From Methanomicrobiales archaeon (GTDB taxonomy: Archaea > Halobacteriota > Methanomicrobia > Methanomicrobiales > Methanoculleaceae), in assembly GCA_019136335.1 (NCBI GenBank), contig JAGVUK010000085.1:1-20536 (forward strand): a DNA stretch of 20,536 bases, written 5' to 3'. Made by a program: the position numbers and the translations under genes. The notes beneath the pieces are model-generated. The model saw only the letters and a program-made list of their open reading frames with translations, had not been told where the DNA came from and did not search any database. Within the stretch, counting starts at the first letter, position 1; the number at the start of each line of letters is the position of its first letter. Shown in pieces: positions 1 to 6,436 of the stretch.

Positions 1-255
1 GGAACGCTGAACAGCGTTCTCAAACAGGCAGGACTTAAAATGAGGGATGAACAATGTATCGATTTCTTGTCATCGTCGAGCAGACCGACGGCAATTACCC
101 GGCATACTCCCCGGATCTTCCGGGGTGCGTGGCCGCCGGAACGACCCGTGAGGAAGCCGAAGAGCGGATGCACGAGGCGATCGAGCTCCACATCGAGGGG
201 CTCCAGGAGGACGGGTTCCCGGTCCCCCGCTCGCGGCCTTCAGCCATCTATATAG
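1..255 (+). CDS. hicA: HicA-family mRNA interferase toxin, C-terminal end only, unusual read-through
   Basis: The first codons of the window, in frame 1, read GTLNSVLKQAGLK. This matches the typical C-terminal segment of HicA toxins, small double-stranded-RNA-binding-like mRNA interferases. A HicB antitoxin gene follows at 54, the normal hicA-hicB order. Seen: the HicA-like frame has no stop after this segment and stays open to the TAG at 253-255, running out of frame through almost all of hicB. HicA proteins usually end within a few residues of this motif. Known: HicA cleaves mRNA and is neutralised by HicB. Inferred: either the stop codon was lost or shifted, giving a toxin with an odd tail of about 70 residues, or there is a sequence error near position 40. 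Most of the gene lies left of the window, so the catalytic His cannot be seen. Confidence 0.5.
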   Translation, partial: GTLNSVLKQAGLKMRDEQCIDFLSSSSRPTAITRHTPRIFRGAWPPERPVRKPKSGCTRRSSSTSRGSRRTGSRSPARGLQPSI

Positions 256-272
256 CGGTCAATCGAGGGTAA
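54..272 (+). CDS. hicB: HicB-family antitoxin, short form
   Basis: This 72-residue protein has the hallmark HicB N-terminus: RFLVIVEQTDGNYPAYSPDLPGC at residues 3-25 (strand, acidic turn, then YSPDLPGC), followed by GTTREEAEERMHEAIELHIEGL, the helix typical of the partial RNase-H fold. It has no C-terminal helix-turn-helix or ribbon-helix-helix domain, as in many short archaeal and cyanobacterial HicB proteins. Known: HicB binds and blocks HicA, and longer forms also repress the operon. Without a DNA-binding domain this one probably acts mainly by binding the toxin. The start at ATG 54 lies only about 15 bases beyond the last HicA-like codon, so the two genes are probably translationally coupled. 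A small GC hairpin follows the stop. The family assignment is firm from motif and context. Confidence 0.88.
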   Translation: MYRFLVIVEQTDGNYPAYSPDLPGCVAAGTTREEAEERMHEAIELHIEGLQEDGFPVPRSRPSAIYIAVNRG

Positions 273-285
273 CCTCCCTCCGGCG

Positions 286-300
286 CCGCGACGGACGCGG
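286..300 (+). terminator. Weak hairpin after hicB
   Basis: CCGCG (286-290) can pair with CGCGG (296-300), 14 bases after the hicB stop. There is no uridine tract, only a CT-rich stretch (CCTCTTCTTCC) shortly after. It may help end the hicAB transcript; the evidence is weak. Confidence 0.25.
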
Positions 301-800
301 AGCAGGCCGCCTCTTCTTCCGGGACGCAGCAGCCCGGTGCCGGCATGCCCGGCGAGATCGGTGATTGCCATCCGTGAGGGTACAAGAGTGCCGGAACTGC
401 CGACGATCGGTTGCTTCAGACCCCTGCTATCGCGTGCCGGACGCCCGGCCTCGCGGCGAACGGGGCCAGCGCTCTATCTCGGCGGTATCACACCAGGGCA
501 GGCCGAACCCAGAGCCGGGCCGGGCACCCTCGTACCGGAGCCTGAGAGATGCCGGCGGCGGAGAAGAGGTGCACCGAAACGCCTAAATACCCGATTTCCT
601 GGAGCGGGACATCCATTCCCCGGCACGCCGGGTGGATGCGTTCTGCTGCTGCGCTCTGTCCGGCGCATGCGAGAAAACGCCGCATTACAGATATCTTCCC
701 GGTCGGGCGATAAATATTTGAGATAGCAAAAGATTGTGCGGTTGCCTTCCTGGCGGTGTTGCCGGGCTATGGATGGATGGATGCTCCATAGGCACGATGA
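301..800. other. Gene-poor stretch
   Basis: I see no convincing gene here. Open frames exist on both strands but give Arg/Pro-rich translations typical of out-of-frame high-GC DNA, with no recognisable motif. TATA-like AT islands occur near 580-588 (CCTAAATAC) and 708-720 (CGATAAATATTTG), but no clear coding sequence follows either. Confidence 0.4.
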
Positions 801-803
801 GAA

Positions 804-814
804 TGGTTATATAC
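804..814 (+). promoter_or_regulatory. Candidate TATA box for the secreted-protein gene
   Basis: The AT-rich element GGTTATATACATC, at about 804-814, is the best archaeal TATA-like site before the gene at 1028. A start about 25 bases downstream would give a leader of nearly 190 bases, long for an archaeon. That leader contains the hairpins described separately. Confidence 0.4.
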
Positions 815-874
815 ATCTATAGCCTCTGTATGTCATCCTCATCTGGCCGGGGGGACCAGAGAGAGACCAGGGAA

Positions 875-901
875 GCCGGAGAAACCCGGAAGATCTCCGG
901 C
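875..901 (+). promoter_or_regulatory. Perfect 8-bp hairpin in the putative leader
   Basis: GCCGGAGA (875-882) is perfectly complementary to TCTCCGGC (894-901) across an 11-base loop. A smaller CTGG/CCAG pairing (843-846 with 856-859) lies just before it. Both fall between the candidate TATA box near 804 and the gene at 1028, so they may form a structured 5' leader. No known riboswitch class was recognised. Confidence 0.4.
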
Positions 902-1027
902 ACTACAATTGTACTTGAACAGTGGCAGCTATCGGCATGCAGCGCCGCAAGCAGCCACCAGATGCGCTAACGAGTCAGCGGTCACCGGCGCCACCCTCCG
1001 GAAGAGGTGTAATTGCGAGGTGAACCT

Positions 1028-2572
1028 ATGAGAGCGATATATGTTATCGGGGCGCTGCTTGCCCTTATGTTGCTGGCAGCGCCAGTGGCAGCGGCAAGTG
1101 TTGATCCGGTGCTTTTCCCAGGATGGCAGAGCGGCAATGCGGCATTCGAGTGCGAACAGGCTAGATGCGAGTGTCCCTATGCCTACAAGATCGACAAGTG
1201 GGGAGATGCCAACGAGTGGGGAGATGCTGATATGGACGGCGCCTACCAGACTGATGAAGGAAACACCTTTACCATCTCAAACAGCGATGACGCCACCTTT
1301 GACTGGGAGTCGGATTACCCGGTATGCGCGGTCATCGTGAAGGCTGGTCAGGGGGCTAACGTCTACTATTACAATGGGGCCTACAGCGATACCGGACTGG
1401 TTGCCCCGTATGGTAAGGACATCAGCCATGTCACGTTCTGCTTCAGCGATCCGCCGGCAGAGCAATTAACCGTCACCAAGACCGCCGTGACCTCCTACAC
1501 CCGGACCCACAAATGGTCCATCTGCAAATCCGTCGAAACCGAGAACGGGTGCACGCACGAAGGATCCCCCAAGATCTGGCTCTACATCGATGGCAGCGGC
1601 GATGAAAAAGCGATCTGGACCGTGAATGTGGCCTACGGGGGCTACGATGACAGCGACTACAACGTCGCAGGCGTGATAACCATCAAGAACACCGGCAAGG
1701 TAGACGCGGTGATCACCAGTATCGAGGATCTGCTGGGCGGCACGCCGGTTACGGTCTACTGTGATGGTGATGCAGTCACAGAACCCTGCTCATACAACCT
1801 CCCCGCTGGCGACACCCTGACATGCACCTACACCTACGGTGCGGATGATCGATTCACGGGATGCAACATAGTGACGGTCACGACCGAGAAGAACACGTAC
1901 AGCGCAAGTGTCCCGATTGTCTGGGGCGAGCCCACCTACGAGGTCAACAAGGAAGTAACGATCAAAGACATCAGTGACCTGTCCGGGGAAAGGATTCTTG
2001 GCATGGTGACGGCTCCGGACTGCGGGTCGCTCACCAAGACGTTCACCTACTGCAAGCACTTTGCCTGGACAGGCTACGGCAAGGACAACTGCGGCGATTT
2101 CACCTACGATAACATCGCCTCTATCGTTGAGACGGGACAGTTCGCCGACGCAACACTCAACGTCAACGTCCAGTGCTACCTCTACGAGACGGCCTACGCT
2201 AAGGGCGATCCTGCAGTCTGCTTCATCCCTACCTTCAACAACTGGGGCTGGACGAACCCGATTGTGCCCGACGAGTACAACTGGCCTCTCTGGGCCGGAG
2301 CGGGGCAGTGCGACACCTCCAAGGGCACCCTGGTCGGCACGGTAGACGTGGTCTATGGAACTGACGGCAACGTGAACGTAGACTACAATGTGGACTCACC
2401 CAACAGCCTCGAGGAAACCCACGTCTACGCCGGTTACAACATGTTCCCGCTCCGCAAGGGTAAACAAACGGTAGCGCCGGGACAGTACACCAACGAGGGT
2501 CCGTTTGACGGTAAGGTCTACGTCATCGCGCACGCGGTGGTCGGAATCCCCGACCCGAACTTCGGCCCGTAA
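1028..2572 (+). CDS. Secreted Cys-rich protein of unknown function
   Basis: This 514-residue protein has a clear signal peptide (MRAIYVIGALLALMLLAAPVAAA) and no C-terminal membrane anchor or PGF-CTERM motif, so it is probably released or held non-covalently outside the cell. The start chosen is ATG 1028, because GAGGTGA (1017-1023) sits at good ribosome-binding distance; a TTG at 1013 is a weaker alternative. The N-terminal third has paired Cys (ECEQARCECPYAY) and a block with CAVIVKAGQGANVYYYNG and ISHVTFCF. That block recalls extracellular proteins of actinobacteria and archaea whose function is unknown. The middle part (LTVTKTAVTSYTRTHKW, then VITIKNTGKVDAVIT) looks like beta-sandwich surface modules related to DUF11-type repeats. 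The C-terminal third has more Cys and aromatic residues. By eye the gene is less GC-rich than its neighbours, which may indicate transfer. No enzymatic function is proposed. Confidence 0.85.
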   Translation: MRAIYVIGALLALMLLAAPVAAASVDPVLFPGWQSGNAAFECEQARCECPYAYKIDKWGDANEWGDADMDGAYQTDEGNTFTISNSDDATFDWESDYPVCAVIVKAGQGANVYYYNGAYSDTGLVAPYGKDISHVTFCFSDPPAEQLTVTKTAVTSYTRTHKWSICKSVETENGCTHEGSPKIWLYIDGSGDEKAIWTVNVAYGGYDDSDYNVAGVITIKNTGKVDAVITSIEDLLGGTPVTVYCDGDAVTEPCSYNLPAGDTLTCTYTYGADDRFTGCNIVTVTTEKNTYSASVPIVWGEPTYEVNKEVTIKDISDLSGERILGMVTAPDCGSLTKTFTYCKHFAWTGYGKDNCGDFTYDNIASIVETGQFADATLNVNVQCYLYETAYAKGDPAVCFIPTFNNWGWTNPIVPDEYNWPLWAGAGQCDTSKGTLVGTVDVVYGTDGNVNVDYNVDSPNSLEETHVYAGYNMFPLRKGKQTVAPGQYTNEGPFDGKVYVIAHAVVGIPDPNFGP

Positions 2573-2603
2573 ACCCCTGACCTGATCGTTGATACCGTGA
2601 GAA

Positions 2604-2624
2604 GCAGTTCATAACCCGAACTGC
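2604..2624 (+). other. First of two tandem hairpins after the secreted-protein gene
   Basis: GCAGTTC (2604-2610) pairs perfectly with GAACTGC (2618-2624) across a 7-base loop, 32 bases after the stop codon. It lacks a T tract of its own and precedes the stronger terminator hairpin at 2634. It may protect the 3' end of the mRNA. Confidence 0.5.
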
Positions 2625-2633
2625 AAATCCAGA

Positions 2634-2675
2634 CCCCCGGGACGCATCACGCTCCCGGGGGGAGCGTCGATTTTT
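2634..2675 (+). terminator. Strong hairpin plus T5, terminator of the secreted-protein gene
   Basis: CCCCCGGGA (2634-2642) pairs perfectly with TCCCGGGGG (2653-2661) across a 10-base loop. A T5 tract follows at 2671-2675. This has the shape of an intrinsic terminator; archaeal termination mostly needs the T tract, so the stem may instead stabilise the RNA end. Confidence 0.65.
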
Positions 2676-2778
2676 GCACTGTCTCCGGCTGCAATCTGCC
2701 CGTTCTCATCCTCCCGGCTGGTGGCGAGCAGGCTCTCTTCGAGCTCCTTTGCCGCCGCAGATGCGTCCGGGATGGGCG

Positions 2779-2982
2779 ATGAAGGAGCACCCGGTACTCC
2801 TCCGGGACCGATGCGCCCTGCAGGAGTTCGACCGTATCGGGCCAGACAACGGGGGCACCCCTATGAAAGTCCTTGTGAGAACGGGAGAAGGCATCGAGGA
2901 GGTCCGGGAGGTCGACGCCGACCCGGTCATCCCCGGCGACGTCCCGGACGACGACTGCCTGGCGATGCCCCTCTACGACTGA
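2779..2982 (+). CDS. Small acidic hypothetical protein, doubtful
   Basis: This is an open frame of 67 residues from ATG 2779, with an alternative ATG at 2761 and another at 2863. The translation is acidic and looks more protein-like than neighbouring frames (FDRIGPDNGGTPMKVLVRTG, then EVREVDADPVIPGDVPDDD). No family is recognised. There is only a loose G-rich stretch before the start and no convincing TATA box. It lies at the edge of a cluster of decayed genes, so it could be a remnant of a larger gene. The opposite strand also has an open frame, but that one is Arg/Ser-rich and looks like a shadow. Confidence 0.3.
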   Translation: MKEHPVLLRDRCALQEFDRIGPDNGGTPMKVLVRTGEGIEEVREVDADPVIPGDVPDDDCLAMPLYD

Positions 2983-3002
2983 CATCACGGGAGGGAGCCG
3001 CC

Positions 3003-3379
3003 TCACCTGCCGCGCCTGCGCGCCCGCGGGTTTGAGGGCGCATCGGAGGCCTTCTCCCGACCGGGGATCTCGAGCTCCCGGTCCACGCGGGGCCGGAGCG
3101 ATACTCCTCGCAGCCCCTCCCGCCCGCGACCTCCGCAAGGGCGTAGACGGGGACGTCCCTGAAGTACTCGCAGCCGAACCAGCGGTCCGGATGGCGGTGC
3201 GTGACGATGACGCGGTCGATCGGCGTACCTGCGGAACTCCTCGGCGTGGGGGCGGAGGAGCTGGGTGTCGACACCATCAGCCGGTCCTCCGTCTCGATTA
3301 TGTGCGAGGCGACAAAGGCCGCCGCCTCGGGCGCCCCGCAGGCCTGGATCCTCAGGTTCTCCCAGGGGATGACGGTCAC
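3003..3379 (-). pseudogene. Metallo-beta-lactamase-fold hydrolase, frameshifted and truncated
   Basis: Joining minus-strand frames rebuilds an MBL-fold N-terminal domain. One frame reads VTVIPWENLRIQACG through ETEDRLMV. A second continues DTQLLRPHAEEFRRYA. The first resumes with PIDRVIVTHRHPDRWFGCEY and VPVYALAEVAG. The second then gives ELEIPGREKASDA. At least three frame changes are therefore needed, and everything after about 120 residues is missing (MBL proteins are usually over 200). The metal-binding motif HxHxDH reads HRHPDR, with the last His replaced by Arg, so even a repaired product should be inactive. The start near GTG 3379 is a guess from where similarity begins. One frame stays open across the whole region, so an automated caller could report a false long gene here. 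The motif makes the family assignment firm; the substrate is unknown. Confidence 0.72.
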
Positions 3380-3596
3380 GGCGCCGGCAGCACAATCGCG
3401 GTCTTCCGGGTCACTTCTTCTGCGCTCCGGGGGGTCATGGCACCCGACCGGGGATTCCCCCTGCATCAACCCCGGGGAGCGGGAGGAAAAAACGCCGGTC
3501 CGCCCCTGGATCTGCACGAGAGGCCTGTTTGCACGCGCCGCACAGCAACGTATACGAGGTGCTCCGGAGAGCGCCGGGAGGCAGGAGAGAGTGACC

Positions 3597-3952
3597 ATGG
3601 CATGGAGAGGAACGCCACGCGAGATCCAGGGTGAATTTAACGAGTTGCTCGCGGATATGCAGAGCAGTTTGCCGGGACGATAGGACGCATCTCCGGGGCC
3701 GCGCAGCAGGTACCCCTGCTCTGCGGCGCCGGAACGATGATCGATGTCCGGGAGCACGATACAGACGTCGTTGCCGTCACCGACCATCCCGGCGTGGAGA
3801 GGCAGAAGATCTTGGTCCGGCTCCTCGACCCGAGGACACTCCGGATCTCGGCCCGGCAGGAGGAGTTCCAGAACAACCTCAGGAGATCCCTGATTGCCAG
3901 AGATCTCCTGCCCGCCCGATACTCCCGACCACTTCGCCGACGGGCGAGGTGA
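3597..3952 (+). pseudogene. Hsp20/alpha-crystallin small heat shock protein, frameshifted and truncated
   Basis: From ATG 3597, with an AGGAGAG ribosome site just before it, the frame reads MAWRGTPREIQGEFNELLAD and then hits a TAG at 3681-3683. A shift near 3665-3675 moves into a frame that continues FAGTIGRISGAAQQVPLLCG and TMIDVREHDTDVVAVTDHPG, then LVRLLDPRTLRISARQEEF, ending at the stop before 3953. Joined, this is the N-terminal region and the first half of an archaeal alpha-crystallin domain (D-V-R-E-H-D, D-x-P-G-V, R-T-L-x-I-S-A). The second half of the domain, including the usual R-x-x-x-L-P motif, and the C-terminal I-x-I tail are absent. Known: Hsp20 proteins are ATP-independent holdases. 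Inferred: non-functional remnant. A single sequencing error could explain the frameshift but not the missing C-terminus. Confidence 0.75.
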
Positions 3953-4530
3953 CGTTCTCCGGCATACCGCGCCCGGGGTACCCGGTTTCAAGCGACTGCA
4001 GGATGTAGATCTCCCTCTGCATCTGGTTGTTTGCACCCGTCATCGACGACGTACCTGATATCAAAACTCGTCCCGAGGTTTGCATAGTAGTACACCTGTG
4101 CGTTCCACACCATGCCGGCAAGTTCCAGCGGGCCTTCAAGGACCATGAACTCCGGGCTGAAGGCGGGGTTGTCGAGGTCGACCCAGAACGGCACGAGCCC
4201 CATGCCCGGGTCCCCCGGCTGGTACGACCACGAACCCGTGTACAGGATACCCCCGTCGATGCCGCTCACCACCACCGAGTCGCCGGAATAGCCGCCCGCA
4301 GCGTCCCCGGCGGTGATCGTATCGGTCAGGTACCCGAACACCCCCGTCCCCTCGTAGTGCACCCACCGGTCCATCGGGTCGTCGGGATCGATGGCGTAGT
4401 AGGGGGTCAGCGCGGCCTGGTACGTCACCTTCGTCCCGGGCTGCACCCAGGCAGGCGGGGCCATGGCGGAGACCTGGCACACCATCAGCAGCAGGCAGCA
4501 GCCTGCCAGCAGTCTCATCGATACTCTCAT
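3879..4530 (-). pseudogene. Secreted protein of unknown family, frameshifted near the C-terminus
   Basis: ATG 4530 follows GAGGTCG at ribosome-binding distance and begins a signal peptide (MRVSMRLLAGCCLLLMVCQVSA). The mature part starts APPAWVQPGTKVTYQAAL and continues as a beta-rich extracellular domain (YEGTGVFGYLTDTITAGD, then VVVSGIDGGILYTGSWSY). After FDIRYVVDDG the frame becomes implausible and stops at 3988. The other frame gives a natural continuation, TGANNQMQREIYILQS, up to a stop at 3879. A one-base change near 4030-4045 therefore splits the gene. Beyond LQS the sequence no longer looks conserved, and the two remnants at 3597-3952 and 3879-4530 run into each other tail to tail. That suggests a rearrangement junction. 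The N-terminal 170 residues may still be made and exported. No family is recognised. Confidence 0.6.
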
Positions 4531-4561
4531 ATACGCGACCTCGACCGGGCTTATTGGCATC

Positions 4562-4573
4562 CCGATATATCAG
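4562..4573 (-). promoter_or_regulatory. TATA box for the gene starting at 4530
   Basis: Read on the minus strand, CTGATATATCGG lies about 35 bases before ATG 4530. This is the expected place for an archaeal promoter giving a short leader that still includes the GAGGTCG ribosome site. Confidence 0.5.
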
Positions 4574-4926
4574 GTTTTTGCAGGTCCCCGGCGGGAGGAG
4601 GAAAGGATTTCCGCGGGCGGCGGGAGCGCCCACACTCCCGGTGAGGCCTCACGGCCGGCCGCGGGTGATGGCTGTAGCCGCAACACTCCGGCTCTCACGA
4701 AACCGCCCTGCACCGTCGAGACGGTCCTATCCTGGATGCCCGGGCCACGCGGTGCGGCTGCCCTTCGGGTCGTTGAGGAGCCCCGCCGCCGCGGCCTCAG
4801 GCAGCCGGCCGAACGCCTCGCCGGTGGGCGCAAAGACCGGGCCGGCAGACGCCCTCCCGGTCCCCCGGACGAAGGCCGGGGAGTTCCCGCCGCGAGACCA
4901 GGCACGCGCTACCTGCACCCCCGCGC
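4574..4926. other. Gap between two minus-strand genes, with a perfect palindrome
   Basis: No gene is supported here: the open frames are Arg/Pro/Gly-rich shadows. The one clear element is a perfect 12-bp palindrome GTGAGGCCTCAC at 4641-4652. It lies about 65 bases upstream of the TATA box of the gene starting at 4530, so it could be a regulator site or an RNA stem. Confidence 0.35.
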
Positions 4927-6390
4927 CTACCCGGCTCCCGGAGCGCTCTGCTTCCAGAGCGCCAGGGTCGAGACCACGTGGCGAACCGGGTCGTAGACCC
5001 TGACGGTATGGCTCCCGGTATCCGCGATGTACCAGAGCCCCCCGAAGTTGACCAGGCCGCCGGGCTCGTTGAACGTCGCGTCCCCCGACAGCCCGTCCCG
5101 GTCGCCGCGGTCCCCGCTCCCGGCCCTGGTGAGGACCCAGCCGGTCCCCGGGTTGAACTCCTTGATCTTATGGTTGCCGGTGTCGGCGATGTAGACCAGC
5201 CCCTGGTGATAGGCCACGCCTGCAGGGTGGTGGAGGCGCGCCATCCCGGCGATGGTGTCAAGGTCGCCGAAGTCCACGAGCGAGTGCCCGATCCATGTCT
5301 CGACCATCCCCCGCTTTATCCGGCGGACGGCCGATGCGCCGGTGTCGGCCACGTAGAGCGCCTCGCCGTCGGTGGTGATCCCGGACGGCCAGGCGAAGGC
5401 GGCCTCCCCGAGCGGGCCGTCCACCAGGGCCTCCCGGCCCGACCCGGCGTACGGCTCCGCCTCGTGGGTGGCAAGATCCATCCGCCAGACCTGGTTCGCC
5501 CCGGCCATCGCGATGTAGAGGTAGCTCCCGAGCAGCACAAGGTCCCGCGGCGTGTTCAGCGCCGCACCGGTACCCGGGGCCCGGAGCCCGGTCCCCGCGA
5601 CCGTCGCGACCACCCGGTCGGGCCAGGATATCCGCCGGACCGTGTGGTTCCCGGCATCCGCAACGTAGAGGATGCCGGCCGCTTCGTCGAAGGCAAGCCC
5701 CTCCGGCAGGTAGAACGCGGCCTCATGGAAAGGTCCGTCCGCGTTCCCGGGAGCCCCGGACCCGATCGTCTCGAGGATCCGCCCGTCCTCGCCGGCGACG
5801 ACGATCCGGTGGTGGCCGGTGTCGCTGATGAACAACCGCATCCCCGCGTGGTCCGCCGCGATCTTGTTCGGGTAGTAGAGGGCGGCTTCCCGCGCCGCCT
5901 CGACGGCGCCCCCCGTCTGCAGCGGCTCTGTTTCAAGGAGGCCGCGCTCGCCAAACTCCTCTGTGATCCGGCCGATCTTCGGGCTGAGCCGCCCGTAGAG
6001 CCCCTCGCCCGATGCCGTCCCGACGATCTTCCCCTCCGGGTCGATGAGGACGAACGTCGGCCAGTCCCGGACCCCGAAGGCCTGCCAGAGCCGGTGGCCG
6101 TGGTCGACGGCGACCGGGTGGCCCACCCCGGCACGGCGGATCGCCTCAGGAATGTTCCCGGTGACCGTGGCGGATTCGAACCCGGGCGAATGGACCCCGA
6201 TGATCACGAGGTCCGGGTGCTCCTCCTGGAGGTGCCGGATCTCCGCCGCAAGACGCATGCAGTTTGCGCAGGCAAACGTCCGAAACGAGAGCAGCACGAT
6301 CCTGCCCGCGAGGTCGGCGAGAGAGAGGGGGCGGTCGATGTTGAACCAGAGAAGACCCGGGGGGAGATCAGGCGCAGCCGTCGGTTTCAT
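4927..6390 (-). CDS. Thioredoxin-like domain fused to an NHL beta-propeller (NHLRC2-like)
   Basis: This 487-residue protein begins at ATG 6390, preceded by AGAGGGTG. Residues about 12-150 form a redoxin/AhpC-TlpA-like thioredoxin fold: IVLLSFRTFACANC carries a CxxC pair at Cys41 and Cys44, and DWPTFVLIDPEG has the cis-Pro at 111. Residues about 170-485 contain six NHL-type blades, visible as LFISDTGHHRIVV, LYVADAGNHTVRRI, LYIAMAGANQVWRM, LYVADTGASAVRRI, VYIADTGNHKIKEF and WYIADTGSHTVRVY. This is the architecture of NHLRC2-type proteins. No signal peptide or membrane segment is seen, so it should be cytoplasmic. Known: such proteins are linked to redox handling, but the substrate is not established. 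It starts 46 bases after the end of the TIM-barrel gene on the same strand, so the two are probably co-transcribed. Confidence 0.88.
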   Translation of the reverse strand: MKPTAAPDLPPGLLWFNIDRPLSLADLAGRIVLLSFRTFACANCMRLAAEIRHLQEEHPDLVIIGVHSPGFESATVTGNIPEAIRRAGVGHPVAVDHGHRLWQAFGVRDWPTFVLIDPEGKIVGTASGEGLYGRLSPKIGRITEEFGERGLLETEPLQTGGAVEAAREAALYYPNKIAADHAGMRLFISDTGHHRIVVAGEDGRILETIGSGAPGNADGPFHEAAFYLPEGLAFDEAAGILYVADAGNHTVRRISWPDRVVATVAGTGLRAPGTGAALNTPRDLVLLGSYLYIAMAGANQVWRMDLATHEAEPYAGSGREALVDGPLGEAAFAWPSGITTDGEALYVADTGASAVRRIKRGMVETWIGHSLVDFGDLDTIAGMARLHHPAGVAYHQGLVYIADTGNHKIKEFNPGTGWVLTRAGSGDRGDRDGLSGDATFNEPGGLVNFGGLWYIADTGSHTVRVYDPVRHVVSTLALWKQSAPGAG

Positions 6391-6436
6391 GCGGCACCCT
6401 CTGATGCTGCAGGGTTATGAAGGTTGGCCCGCCCCC

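Noticed and set aside
337..726. Open frame of 129 codons on the plus strand after hicB
   Set aside because: The translation is Arg/Pro/Gly-rich without any motif, and no promoter or ribosome site fits; typical of non-coding high-GC DNA.
734..970. Open frame of 78 codons before the secreted-protein gene
   Set aside because: No family resemblance; it overlaps the hairpin leader and a TATA box, and lacks a ribosome site.
2927..4036. Single long minus-strand frame of 369 codons across the decayed region
   Set aside because: Only a part of it is MBL-like; the rest is the antisense of the Hsp20 remnant and filler. It is better read as separate remnants.
4978..6420. 480-codon plus-strand frame
   Set aside because: It is the antisense shadow of the thioredoxin-NHL gene, whose motifs are clear on the minus strand.
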